A stretch of 64,000 nucleotides of DNA from Bufo bufo (GCF_905171765.1 NC_053389.1:786042772-786106771), one strand, 5' to 3'. Numbered from the stretch's first letter, positions 52,521 through 62,374 are shown. Notes: generated by a model not told the origin, from the letters alone. Numbers and translations are program-made.

Positions 52521-52877
52521 CTCTGTGATTTAATAAGAAATAACCTGGGTACGGACTCATGTTTGTTATTTGAGCCTCCAAGAACTTTTATACCGTTTTC
52601 TACTGTTTTATCATGGACTTATTCATTGTCATGGACTATCCTGGTTATAATGTTACGCTGTGCCAGGTCAGCGCCCCCGTTCCATTCTCTATCCTGAGAG
52701 AAGAGAACGACGCCCCTTGTCACTACCCTGCACCTTTGCCAATTGGACCTGATGTAAATGCAGATGAATCGCATATATGTATGCCTGCATGTCTCTATTT
52801 TCTATTTCAGGTGGAGATTCCAGTTGGGCGACCCATGATGGAGTACGAGGGCGTACTCAGCTTAAAGCAGTGGGGTA
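52440..52877 (+). other. Gypsy-A 3' untranslated region
   Basis: No envelope gene; only frames under 90 codons. A purine-rich AAAGCAGTGGGG (52864-52875) next to the 3' LTR is the likely polypurine tract. Confidence 0.7.
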
Positions 52878-53664
52878 TGTAGTGTACGGGAACTGTAATA
52901 CCCGTCACTACCAAAGTGTCACTTGGTGTGCTGTCGTCCCTCCTAATTATGGGAAGTATATTGCTATATGTCAGTTTTATAAAATGTCATGTAATGTATG
53001 TATTTTCCTGTTACTGAAACTTGCATGCAGAGGCCTGCTAGGGGTGTCATTCCAGCTTCTAGTCAATAGAGGGAGCTAGAGAGCCCTAGTTTATATAAGG
53101 CACAGACAAGGAAGTAAAAGTCAGTCTAGACCAGAGCTCAGAAGTTTCTAGAGCCTGAGGAAGCATGGAGAGACAGAGGCAAAGATCAGAGGAGCCGGGG
53201 GTACTAAGAGAAACAGAGGAGGTACTTATTTAAGCCATAATCAAGGATATAAAGCCAGACTTAGGTTAATGGGCCTTGGTGAAGAATTGCTACATTCCAG
53301 GATCAGACAGAGTTAGAGTGCAAGCTCCTTTGCTGCAAGTCCTGTGTTCAACACTCTGTAATTACCCTGCTGTACTGAATTGCCTGCATCGACCGAATTG
53401 CAAAATCGACTGTATGCTGAGGAACTGCGTTTCCAAGATTGTTTCTGCTTAAAACTACTAAAGTTCAAGTTCTGTTTTAATTCCACGTTTCCTCAATTTA
53501 TTTCTGCTTTCCGCAAACGGCGTGCCACCGTTTACTTGGCACTGGCGTCACGAACTATTTCTAATTCTATACCTGCCCTTGCAGAGAGTCAGCTGTACCA
53601 GGTTAGTGTATATTGCACTACTACACCCAGAAACACCTACTACGCACAACTTGAGTACACTGCA
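52878..53664 (+). repeat. Gypsy-A 3' LTR
   Basis: Direct repeat of 45834-46616 with a 4 bp longer sequence near 52957 and about four substitutions. Confidence 0.95.
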
Positions 53665-54175
53665 GACCGGGTCAGAACCAAGAGAGCTACGCAGTACAAC
53701 GGATTTAGCAAAGAATGGTCAGGAGAAGCGAAGTACCAGGAGATTAGCGAAGTACAAGAGGAGTCCTAAGAGAGTAGTCAGGTGGGAGCCGAGGTCACAA
53801 TACCAGGATGGATGCACAGTACAGGAGGAGCGGGCAGAGGATCGTCAGGGAACAGGATCAGGTAAGTATTCAGTAGTCCAACAAATAGCCAGGAACCTAG
53901 AAATTAACAGGCAGCCTGTAGCCAGCAGGCTGCCTGTATTTATAGTGGGGAGTGAGGGTCATGTGACGTGGCCAGCGTCACATGACCGACAGGCCAACCA
54001 GTCGAGCACCGAGTGATCAGCTCGGCGCTCAAGGCAGACTAGGAGCAGGGAGCCACCCAGCCAGCAAAGCCGCCCTGGGAATGAGGTCAAGCACAAATCC
54101 TCATTCCCAAAGCTAAGCAACAGGTCTGCGGGCAATGGGGGACCGAGTGCACCTTCGGAACCCCGTGACACTGAG

Positions 54176-54356
54176 ACTGACTGAAAGTGTCTCACTCAGT
54201 CTCACTGCTGCCAGCCTGCGCTGTGGGACCGGTCCGAGTCCGACCCTTCTCCAGTCTGCTCGGTACCGGCCGGTGTTCCTGCCTCCGACTCAACTGGTCT
54301 CCACTGCAGCGTGCGGCGTCCACTGTCTACAGTCCTGCCCAGTGCCTGCCCAGTGC
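54176..54356. other. Flank between solo LTR and hAT-like element
   Basis: GC-rich, continuous with 45325-45645 before the LTR inserted. Ends with the 8 bp CCCAGTGC target copy (54349-54356). Confidence 0.6.
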
Positions 54357-56826
54357 CAGGGCCGTCTTTACAAAGGGGCAAAAGGGGCAGCTGCCCCGGG
54401 CCCAGTTGCTCCTTGAGGGCCCAAGGCAGCTGCCTCTTGAGCCCTGCTAGCCACTGCCCCGGGTGTCAGGCTGTCAGCTCTACCAGCCAGGATTCCAGGC
54501 ATCATGATCATACTGTGTTAAAGTTGTGATTTAGGACCTTAATGACATCATCACCATGTGACCAGTAACCTAGCAATTACTGGTCACATGGCTATGAGGT
54601 CATCACAGGTCCTGTGGAGTGTTGCTTTTTTGTGTGAAGATTACATCAGAAAAAGGTGACAGGGGCTGTTATGTTAATATACTGTAAACTACTGTATAGT
54701 GGGGTGCTGTATACTGTGGGGGTCCTGTATACTGTGTGGTGGGTTGTATACTGTGTGGTGGGCTGTATACTGTGTGGTGGGCTGTATACTGTTGGGGGGG
54801 GCTGTATACTGTGGGGGGCTGTATACTGTGTGGTGGGCTGTATACTGTGTGGTGGGCTGTATACTGTGGGGGGCTGTATACTGTGGGGGGCTGTATACTG
54901 TGTGGAACTGTATACTGTGTGGGGACTGTATACTGTGTGGGACTGTATACTGTGTGGTGGACTGTGTGGTGGGCTGTATGCTGTGTGGTGGGCTGTATAC
55001 TGTGTGGGGGCCTGTATACTGTGTGGTGGGCTGTATACTGTGTGGTGGGCTGTATACTGTGTGGGGGGCTGTATACTGTGTGGGACTGTATACTGTGTGG
55101 TGGGCTGTATACTGTGTGGTGGGCTGTATACTGTGTGGTGGGCTGTATACTGTGGGGGGCTGTATACTGTGGGGGGGCTGTATACTGTGGGGGGCTGTAT
55201 ACTGTGTGGGACTGTATACTGTGTGGGACTGTATACTGTGTGGGGGCTGTATACTGTGTGGTGGGCTGTATACTGTGTGGGACTGTATACTGTGTGGGAC
55301 TGTATACTGTGTGGGGGCTGTATACTGTGTGGTGGGCTGTATACTGTGTGGTGGGCTGTATACTGTGTGGGGGCTGTATACTGTGTGGGACTGTATACTG
55401 TGTGGGGGCTGTATACTGTGTGGTGGGCTGTATACTGTGTGGTGGGCTGTATACTGTGGGGGCTGTATACTGTGTGGGACTGTATACTGTGTGGGACTGT
55501 ATACTGTGTGGGGACTGTATACTGTGTGGGACTGTATACTGTGTGGTGGACTGTGTGGTGGGCTGTATGCTGTGTGGTGGGCTGTATACTGTGTGGGGGC
55601 CTGTATACTGTGTGGTGGGCTGTATACTGTGTGGTGGGCTGTATACTGTGTGGGGGCTGTATACTGTGTGGGACTGTATACTGTGTGGTGGGCTGTATAC
55701 TGTGTGGTGGGCTGTATACTGTGTGGTGGGCTGTATACTGTGGGGGGCTGTATACTGTGGGGGGCTGTATACTGTGTGGGACTGTATACTGTGTGGGACT
55801 GTATACTGTGTGGGGGCTGTATACTGTGTGGTGGGCTGTATACTGTGTGGGACTGTATACTGTGTGGGACTGTATACTGTGTGGGGGCTGTATACTGTGT
55901 GGTGGGCTGTATACTGTGTGGTGGGCTGTATACTGTGTGGGGGCTGTATACTGTGTGGGACTGTATACTGTGTGGTGGGCTGTATACTGTGTGGTGGGCT
56001 GTATACTGTGTGGTGGGCTGTATACTGTGGGGGGCTGTATACTGTGGGGGGCTGTATACTGTGTGGGACTGTATACTGTGTGGGACTGTATACTGTGTGG
56101 GGGCTGTATACTGTGTGGTGGGCTGTATACTGTGTGGGACTGTATACTGTGTGGGGGCTGTATACTGTGTGGTGGGCTGTATACTGTGTGGTGGGCTGTA
56201 TACTGTGTGGGGGCTGTATACTGTGTGGGACTGTATACTGTGTGGGGGCTGTATACTGTGTGGTGGGCTGTATACTGTGTGGTGGGCTGTATACTGTGTG
56301 TGACTGTACACTGTGTGGGACTGTATACTGTGTGGTGGGCTGTATACTGTGTGGTGGGCTGTATACTGTGTGGGGTGCTGTATACTGTGGGCTGCTATAC
56401 TGCTCTACTATATACTGTGGGGTACTGTATAGTGTGGGGTGCTAAACTGCATACTGTGTGGTGCTGTATACTATAGGGTGCTATACTGCATACTGTGGGT
56501 TGCTGTATACTATAGGGTGCTATACTGCATACTGTGGGGTGCTGGGGTGCACTGTAACACTAGGGTGAGCCGTGCCCAGGTCTCCTTCCTGCAGAGCGGT
56601 GCCCACTTCCAGCCTGAGCCCAGCTGCCCAGAGCACTGATCCTGAGCCGCTGGAGTCTTCAGAACTGGAAGTATTTACAGTCACTCACTGTACTCTACGA
56701 GGTGTGTGGATTTTTGGTGTGTGTGTTGTGGTGGAGGGCGTGATTGCCTAAGGTGTAGGAAGGCGGGATCCAGGGGGCCCAAGTAAATTTTTGCCCAGGG
56801 TCCAATCAATATTAAAGACGGCCCTG
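54357..56826. mobile_element. hAT-like element filled with a 19 bp minisatellite
   Basis: Inverted ends CAGGGCCGTCTTTA (54357-54370) and its reverse complement (56813-56826), 14 bp identical. Exact 8 bp duplication CCCAGTGC at 54349-54356 and 56827-56834. Subterminal parts carry GCCCCGGGCCC and GGGGGCCCAAG. No transposase. About three quarters of the element is a tandem array. Confidence 0.92.
54692..56545. repeat. Minisatellite, 17-21 bp unit (mostly 19), about 95 copies
   Basis: Unit CTGTATACTGTGTGGTGGG with variants ending TGTGTGGGA and TGTGGGGGG. A rare marker (GGACTGTGTGGTGGGCTGTA with TATGCTG) recurs at 54959 and 55548, 589 bp apart (31 x 19), so blocks were duplicated. It degenerates to GTATACTATAGGGTGC at the right edge. 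Long frames in all three plus-strand registers and one minus-strand register are by-products of a stop-free unit. Confidence 0.97.
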
Positions 56827-56954
56827 CCCAGTGCCTGCTGTAACCGCTGTTGCTGTTCTGACTGTGCCTCAGCCTCTAAAAGTAAGTGAAAAGAATTGTG
56901 AGAAGAACTAAGAAGATTATGATGAGAATGATACTGAGTGATGATGTTGATAAT

Positions 56955-57112
56955 GATGATCTGAATTCTGAAGTTAAAAAGAGCTGCCTGCAGACCTGAA
57001 GTGAAGGAGGGCGCGGGGGCCCCTGCCCCCTCCCTTCTCTTGGGGCCCCCGCGCCCTCACTATCATTGCAGGTCTGCAGGCAGCTCTTTTTAACTTCAGA
57101 ATTCAGATCATC
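56955..57112. repeat. 158 bp palindrome with 43 bp perfect arms
   Basis: GATGATCTGAATTCTGAAGT … CTGCAGACCT at the left is the exact reverse complement of the right end. An inner pair (GGGCGCGGGGGCCCC against GGGGCCCCCGCGCCC) follows. Small MITE or fold-back. Confidence 0.9.
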
Positions 57113-57165
57113 AGACTCTCACTAATCACAAATTTACAGCGCACACCCCTGTAGTGTCCACCATC

Positions 57166-57290
57166 AGACAGGGGGGGGGGGAACCCCAGAACTAGAGTGT
57201 GCCCCCAAAAGAAGGAAGGGGTGCCCTCCTTATTACTGCTGAGGGGCACACGCTAGTTCTGGGGTTTCTCCCCCCCCCCCCCCCCTTATA
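57166..57290. repeat. Inverted repeat with G/C homopolymer tails
   Basis: A G-run then CCCCAGAACTAGAGTGTGCC at 57181 mirrors GGCACACGCTAGTTCTGGGG followed by a C-run ending at about 57287. Hairpin of about 120 bp. Confidence 0.85.
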
Positions 57291-57298
57291 TGACAGAC

Positions 57299-57624
57299 TA
57301 AGGGTACTTTTACACTTGCGGCAGGACGGATCCGGCAGGCTGTTCAGCCTGTCGGATCTGTCCTGCCGCTATTTCGCTGGACCGCTGCTCCGTCTCCATT
57401 GACTATAATGGGGATGGGGGCGGAGCTCCGGCGCAGCACAGCACTGCGCGGTGAGAGGCCACCGGACAAAAAAAGTCAGACGTGCAGTACTTTTCGTCCG
57501 TCAGCCTTTCACCGCACACTGCCGTGCTGCATCGGAGCTCCGTCCCCGTCCCCATTATAGTCAATGGGGATGGAGCGGTGGCAGGGCGAAATAGCGGCAG
57601 GATGGATCCGACAGGCTGAACAGT
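57299..57624. mobile_element. Palindromic MITE, right end truncated
   Basis: GGCAGGACGGATCCGGCAGG at 57321 and CCATTGACTATAATGGGG at 57398 are mirrored by CCCATTATAGTCAATGGGG (57551) and CGGCAGGATGGATCCGACAG (57595). The outer TTTTACACTTGCGG on the left has no partner, so the right terminus was lost. Confidence 0.8.
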
Positions 57625-57926
57625 TACAATTATTTTTTTCTCTCAATTCTTCATGTTACAGATTGGCCACTTTATCAGTTACTGAATGTTTTTCAATTTT
57701 GAATAAAAAGGTTCATATACTTATTTGTTTTTTCCTCTGACTTTTCTATGGTGGTGGGAGGCCCGATAGATATGTGGGGGTGGGAGATTGAGGGGGGGGG
57801 GGGGGGGGCCATGACATTTTTTTGCTATGGGGCCCATGCATTTCTAGCTACGCCCCAGCCCTTTGGGGCCTGGGACAAAACATCAGGGGCGGTGGCATGA
57901 AGGAGGAATAATTACTATGTGGGACA

Positions 57927-58274
57927 TTAAAGGGAACCTGTCCCCGGGATTTTGTGTATAGAGCTGAGGACATGTGCTGCTAGATGGCCGCTAGCACATC
58001 CGCAATACCCAGTCCCCATAGCTCTGTGTGCTTTTATTGTGTAAAAAACCCGATTTGATCCATATGTAAATGAACCTGAGATGAGTCCTGTATGTGAGAT
58101 GAGTCAGGGACAGGACTCATCTCAGGTTCATTTGCATATGTATCAAATCGTTTTTTTTACACAATAAAAGCACACAGAGCTATGGGGACTGGGTATTGCG
58201 GATGTGCTAGCGGCCATCTAGCAGCCCATGTCCTCAGCTCTATACACAAAATCCCGGGGACAGGTTCCCTTTAA
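57927..58274. mobile_element. TTAA-flanked hairpin MITE, 348 bp
   Basis: TTAA at both edges; AAGGGAACCTGTCCCCGGGA mirrors the right end with nearly continuous pairing through TTTTGTGTATAGAGCTGAGG and ACACAATAAAAGCACACAGA to a centre near 58100. Few mismatches, so probably young. Confidence 0.93.
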
Positions 58275-58838
58275 GGGGACTGGGTGGGATTAGGTATATA
58301 GTCATGTTTTGGGCAGAGTTAGAGGTGTGGCCTAGTGCGGAAACAATTGGGAGGTATGGTTTAGATTAGATCCAGGACTGTGATCAATGAGTCAGGAAGA
58401 TCCCTCTCCATCAGAAGGTTCTGCTAGCAGATCAGGGCATGCTGGGATTTTCAGTTTTGTAACTGCTGGAGAGACACGGGTTGGGGTGTGCAGTCCTATA
58501 CCAACATATAGACCACCATTCACATCTCCTCCTCACCCCCTATTTTGTTTCTATTTCGCAATGTCTATGTTGTACCAATATCTCTCACCCTTATCAAGAC
58601 CTCTGCTACATTTTACCTACACTGATAAATTGTAGCAAACAATCAGCACATGGGATAGATGTGTGCTTAGCTCACGGACAATTGTCTAGACTGGATACCA
58701 GGTAGCGATGGGTTTTCAGTTCTCTGGAAGTAAACAGTAGCGTTCCTGTTCACTGACAGCAAGCAGAGATCTTAACAAATGATGAGAAAATGAAAGACAA
58801 AGCAAATTAAAAGTTGTATAATCTCTTATTTTAGAATA
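58275..58838. other. Non-coding stretch with small dispersed repeats
   Basis: Includes GCATGCTGGGATTTTCAGTT with TAACTGCTGGAGAGACAC (58437-58478) and ACACTGATAAATTGTAGCAA (58619), relatives of phrases at 61351 and 14090. No gene. Confidence 0.45.
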
Positions 58839-59203
58839 AAAGTGGTTTTCAAGGCTTCTGATATTGATGACCTATCCTCATTAATATCTGATTGGTGAAG
58901 GTCCGACACCCCACACCCCCACCGATCCAGCACAAATAGAACAGGAAGCAAACAGCACCATTCAAAGTGCAGTGGTCATGCTGGGTACTGCAGCTCAGCT
59001 CCCATTCACTTCAGTGGGAGGTTATCTGCAGTACCCAGCATGGCCACTACACTTTGGGCGGCGCTGTCTGCTTCCTGTTCCATTCACAGTGCTAGTTCCT
59101 GAGCTGGAGGCTGCATATCGGTGCGGGTGCAGGGTGTAGGACCCTCAACGATAGGATATTAATGTCCGATCCTGAGGATCAGGATCCTGGAAAACCCCTT
59201 TAA
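58839..59203. mobile_element. TTAA-type hairpin MITE of about 365 bp
   Basis: TTGATGACCTATCCTCATTA, GGTCCGACACC and GAACAGGAAGC … CCATTCA at the left pair loosely with TAGGACCCTC, GCTTCCTGTTCCATTCA and AACGATAGGATATTAATGTC at the right. The inner arms CATGCTGGGTACTGCAG and CTGCAGTACCCAGCATG are perfect. TTAA at 59200-59203; left edge eroded. Confidence 0.85.
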
Positions 59204-59208
59204 ATTAA

Positions 59209-59280
59209 ATACAGTCAGTGCCTTGTGAAAGTATTCATCCCCTTGATGTTTTTTCTCGCTTTGTTGCAGCACAACATGAA
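59209..59280. mobile_element. Single terminus of a Tc1/mariner-like element
   Basis: TACAGTCAGTGCCTTGTGAAAGTATTCATCCCCTTG-type sequence begins after TA at 59209; the CAGTGCCTTG…AAGTATTC phrase is a known Tc1/mariner terminus form. No transposase or opposite end. Confidence 0.6.
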
Positions 59281-59778
59281 ATGAGAATGGATTTGGGAGG
59301 TTTGAAGCCTCCGTGGATTGGGCTCATTTTCCCAGCACATCCCACAGACACTGGATTGTGCGCTAGAGTATAAGGAGGCCATGCCAACACCTTTAACTCT
59401 TTTGTCAGGTTCCTCAGACCATTCCAGTTCATTTTTTTTTCAGTGTGGAGGCGACATTATCATTCTGAGGGAAAACACCGCCATTAGGGAATACTGTCAC
59501 CATGAAGGAAGGGGGAAAGAAGGGGGAATAGATATTAATTTTTATTTTGCCATTGTCACAAGATGACGTTATTAAAGGGATTGTCCCACAAAAGGTATTT
59601 TACAGTTTTCAAACCAGCACTGAATACTTTTGTAATTACATGTAATTAAAAATTTAGTATAGCCAGTGAGTTATTCAATAAAATGTATCTGTATAGCGGC
59701 ACCTTTTTTTTTTTTTTTGCTATTTCTCTGTCCTGCTAACTTAGATGGCCGTACATGTCCCATTTCATTCTTCAACTG

Positions 59779-60201
59779 CCTCCTGAGCTGTGATAGGGAG
59801 AGCATGGGCACGCCTCCTGAGCTGTGATAGGGAGAGAGCTGAGACACGCCTCCTGAGCTGTGATAGGGAGAGCTGAGACACGCCTCCTGAGCTGTGATAG
59901 GGAGAGCTGAGACACGCCTCCTGAGCTGTGATAGGGAGAGCTGAGACACGCCTCCTGAGCTGTGATTGGGAGAGCTGAGACACGCCTCCTGAGCTGTGAT
60001 AGGGAGAGCATGGGCACGCCTCCTGAGCTGTGATAGGGAGAGAGCTGAGACACGCCTCCTGAGCTGTGATAGGGAGAGAGCTGAGACACGCCTCCTGAGC
60101 TGTGATAGGGAGAGCTGAGACACGCCTCCTGAGCTGTGATAGGGAGAGCTGAGACATGCCTCCTGAGCTGTGATTGGGAGAGCTGAGACACGCCTCCTGA
60201 G
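59779..60201. repeat. 34 bp minisatellite, about 12 units
   Basis: Unit CCTCCTGAGCTGTGATAGGG followed by AGAGCTGAGACACG, with variants AGAGCATGGGCACG and an extra AG. Continues at 62152-62200 beyond the hAT-like insertion. Confidence 0.96.
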
Positions 60202-60482
60202 TAGGGTGACCACATTTCCAAACTGCCATTCAGGGACACCCGCCCCGGCCCCCCCGCACCCATGTCCACTCCCCAAAAAATATGATTTTTGATACTTTTT
60301 TTAAAAAATTAAGTCACTTAGTGACAGCGGCGTACTTTGTACTTACGCTGGCAAGTTCATTGCATCGAAGTTATGCTTGAGATTGCTATAAACATAACTG
60401 CCTGTGCATTGTTCAGTAATTTGTGATTGTGCCCTGCACACAATCACTGGCTACCTAAAACAGGTCATATTGGCTACCTAAA

Positions 60483-61340
60483 ACAGATCAATTGATGCTA
60501 CTGTGCCCCATCAGATGCTGCCAGTGTGCCGATCAATTGATGCTACTGTGCCCCATCAGATGCTGCCAGTGTGCCCATGAATTGTCGCAAACTGTGCCTC
60601 ATCAGATGCTGCCAGTGTGCCTATCAATTGCCGCTACTGTGCCCATCAGATCAGATGCTGCTAGTGTGTCAATTAATTGTCACTACTGTGCCCCATCAAA
60701 TGCTGCCAGTGTGCTAATGAATTGTCGCTACTGTGCCCCCATCAGATGCTGCCAGTGTGCCCATGAATTGTCGCTACTGTGCCCCATCAAATGCCAGTGT
60801 GCCCATAAATTGTTGCTAGGCACAGTAGCAACAATTCATGGGCACACTGGCATTTGATGGGGCACAGTAGTGACAATTTACGTGCACACTGGCATTTGAT
60901 GGGGCACAGTAGCGACAATTCATGGGAACACTGGCAGCATCTGATGGGGGCACAGTAGCGACAATTCATTAGCACACTGGCAGCATTTGATGGGGCACAG
61001 TAGTGACAATTAATTGACACACTGGCAGCATCTGATCTGATGGGCACAGTAGCGGCAATTGATAGGCACACTGGCAGCATCTGATGAGGCACAGTTTGCG
61101 ACAATTCATGGGCACACTGGCAGCATCTGATGGGGGCACAGTAGCGACAATTCATGGGCACACTGGCATTTGATGGGGCACAGTCCATCAAATGCCAGTG
61201 TGCCCATGAATTGTCGCTACTGTGCCCCCATCAGATGCTGCCAGTGTGCCCATGAATTGTCGCTATTGTGCCCCATCAAATGCCAGTGTGCCCATAAATT
61301 GTCGCTACTTTGCGCCATCAAATGCCAGTGTGCCCAATAC
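60483..61340. repeat. 45 bp minisatellite arranged forward-inverted-forward
   Basis: Unit AATTGTCGCTACTGTGCCCC followed by ATCAGATGCTGCCAGTGTGCCC. Units run forward from 60483 to about 60820 and inverted from 60821 to about 61183, with variants in mirror order (for example GTCGCAAACTGTGCCTC, the CAGATCAGATGCT unit, and TCAATTAATTGTCACT). They run forward again from 61184 to 61340. The first two blocks make a palindrome with arms of more than 300 bp. Confidence 0.95.
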
Positions 61341-61499
61341 AGCCCGCATCCTGCTGGGGGTTGTAGTTCCACAACAGCTGGAGTCCATGTATCATTGCTG
61401 GCACTGCACATGGAGTCTATAGATAGAAGTTTCTCTCCGGTAGTATTAGGACACTGGAGCAGCACTGTCTTCTCGGTGGGCTCAGTATCAGAACACAAG

Positions 61500-62000
61500 G
61501 TCCTTACCTCGGGGCCGCAGCGTCTTTCTGCCGTGCAGTGTGGATGACAGAGTCGGGTGACAGAACCGGGCTGCTTGTAACGTCAGTGTGGAGAGTGGCG
61601 GCACTGCGCATGCGCATTCCATTCAAACTCCAGAGGCGGCGAATAGTAAAAGTTCTTTTCGAAAGTAATCACCCGGGGCCGCCAGTGAGAGCAGCCCGGC
61701 CTGGTAACCGCTGCCTGACGCTGGGCCGGGAGCAGACAGCCTGTAAACGCCTCATGTAGTCTGTGGACTGCTGAAATACCTCTCCGGCCTGGGTGAGGAG
61801 GGAACGGCTCACATGGCAATTCCCCCGTTATACTGCAACTCCCTATCTGCACAGCTACCTGCATCTGTAGGGGCTGCACTGGGAGGTGGGGGTGGAGTCG
61901 GAGCCGCAGAGAGAGCGGGACATGGTGACGTCACTGGTTGCTACACGCCAAGCGGGGCAGCCGTAGCAACCAGTGATTTAGGATGAATTAATTACAACAG
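61500..62000. promoter_or_regulatory. CpG-rich, CRE-containing segment of the hAT-like element
   Basis: GC- and CpG-rich part with TGACGTCACTGGTTGCTAC at 61927-61945 (TGACGTCA is a CRE-type palindrome) and the inverted GTAGCAACCAGTGA at 61963-61976. Promoter function is only a guess; no gene follows inside the element. Confidence 0.35.
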
Positions 62001-62374
62001 CACTGCGGCAGCAGCGGCAGTGAATGTTGCAGACTGGCAGGCAGTTGATTCCGGGACTCTCTATTGTCCCGGTTTGAAGGCTCCCGGGACACGGGACAAA
62101 AACGTAAATTACGGGACGATCCCGGGCAAACCGGGACACGTGGTCACCCTACTCCTGAGCTGTGATAGGGAGAGCATGGACATGCCCCCTGAGCTGCAGC
62201 AGAAAAGACACTCCCCTTGAGTTATTTTGATATAAATCTAGCAGAGCAATGAATGGGGAGATCTCTGGACCCATGTGAGGTACAGGGCTGGTTCTAGCTT
62301 TGTTAGATTGAGGTAGAGATTGTCATGTCCTATTTGATGTCTGACTTTTTTTTTTTTTACTTTAACCCCTTTAA

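Larger units (their letters stand above)
45834..53664 (+). mobile_element. Gypsy-A: nearly complete Ty3/Gypsy LTR retrotransposon
   Basis: Two direct LTRs of 783 and 787 bp (45834-46616; 52878-53664) flank gag-protease and RT-RNase H-integrase genes in that order, which defines Ty3/Gypsy. Four-base target duplication GACC. By eye, the LTRs differ by about four substitutions and one 4 bp indel, indicating recent insertion. No envelope-like gene: 52440-52877 holds only short frames. One single-base frameshift separates gag-pro from pol. Clade not assigned; there is no chromodomain that I can see. Confidence 0.95.
45651..54170 (+). mobile_element. Solo LTR (about 685 bp) split by Gypsy-A
   Basis: Begins TGTAACGGTCACG at 45651 and ends CCCCGTGACA at 54170, with TG…CA ends and CTGAG duplicated on both sides. 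Its two halves, 45651-45833 and 53669-54170, were separated by insertion of Gypsy-A at GACC. No internal region of its own remains, so the copy is a recombination-derived solo LTR. Direction on the plus strand is assumed. Confidence 0.85.
60202..62151. mobile_element. hAT-like element inserted in the 34 bp minisatellite
   Basis: Ends TAGGGTGACCACATTTCC (60202) and, reverse-complemented, TAGGGTGACCACGTGTCC (ending 62151); 12 bp identical at the tip. Exact 8 bp duplication CTCCTGAG at 60194-60201 and 62152-62159. Left and right subterminal parts include CAGGGACACCCG and ACCGGGACACG. No transposase; the interior holds a palindromic minisatellite and a GC-rich 3' third. Confidence 0.92.
59572..62374. 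mobile_element. TTAA-flanked MITE expanded by a minisatellite and split by a hAT-like element
   Basis: TTAA at 59572-59575 (followed by AGGGATTGTCCCA) and 62371-62374 (preceded by AACCCCT). Between them lie a 34 bp tandem array (59779-60201) and a hAT-like insertion (60202-62151). After the insertion the array resumes for one to two units and then the MITE's right part (GAATGGGGAGATCTCTGGAC) follows. Confidence 0.7.

Noticed and set aside
52440..52877. Envelope gene downstream of Gypsy-A pol
   Set aside because: Only frames under 90 codons with no signal peptide or transmembrane segment; the interval reads as 3' UTR plus polypurine tract.
54656..56476. Cys/Trp-rich open frames of over 500 codons in all three plus-strand frames and one minus frame
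   Set aside because: Produced by a stop-free 19 bp repeat that cycles through frames; not a cysteine-rich protein gene.
45325..57858. One hAT element spanning from CAGTGGCGTAG to CTACGCCCCAG and containing all nested insertions
   Set aside because: Termini look related, but the adjacent 8 bp (CCGTACTG and CCCTTTGG) do not match and other hAT ends lie nearby, so pairing cannot be supported.
59671..60276. Minus-strand frames of about 150-200 codons with SLSQLRRRVSAL repeats
   Set aside because: Translation of the 34 bp minisatellite in three frames; no independent evidence of coding.
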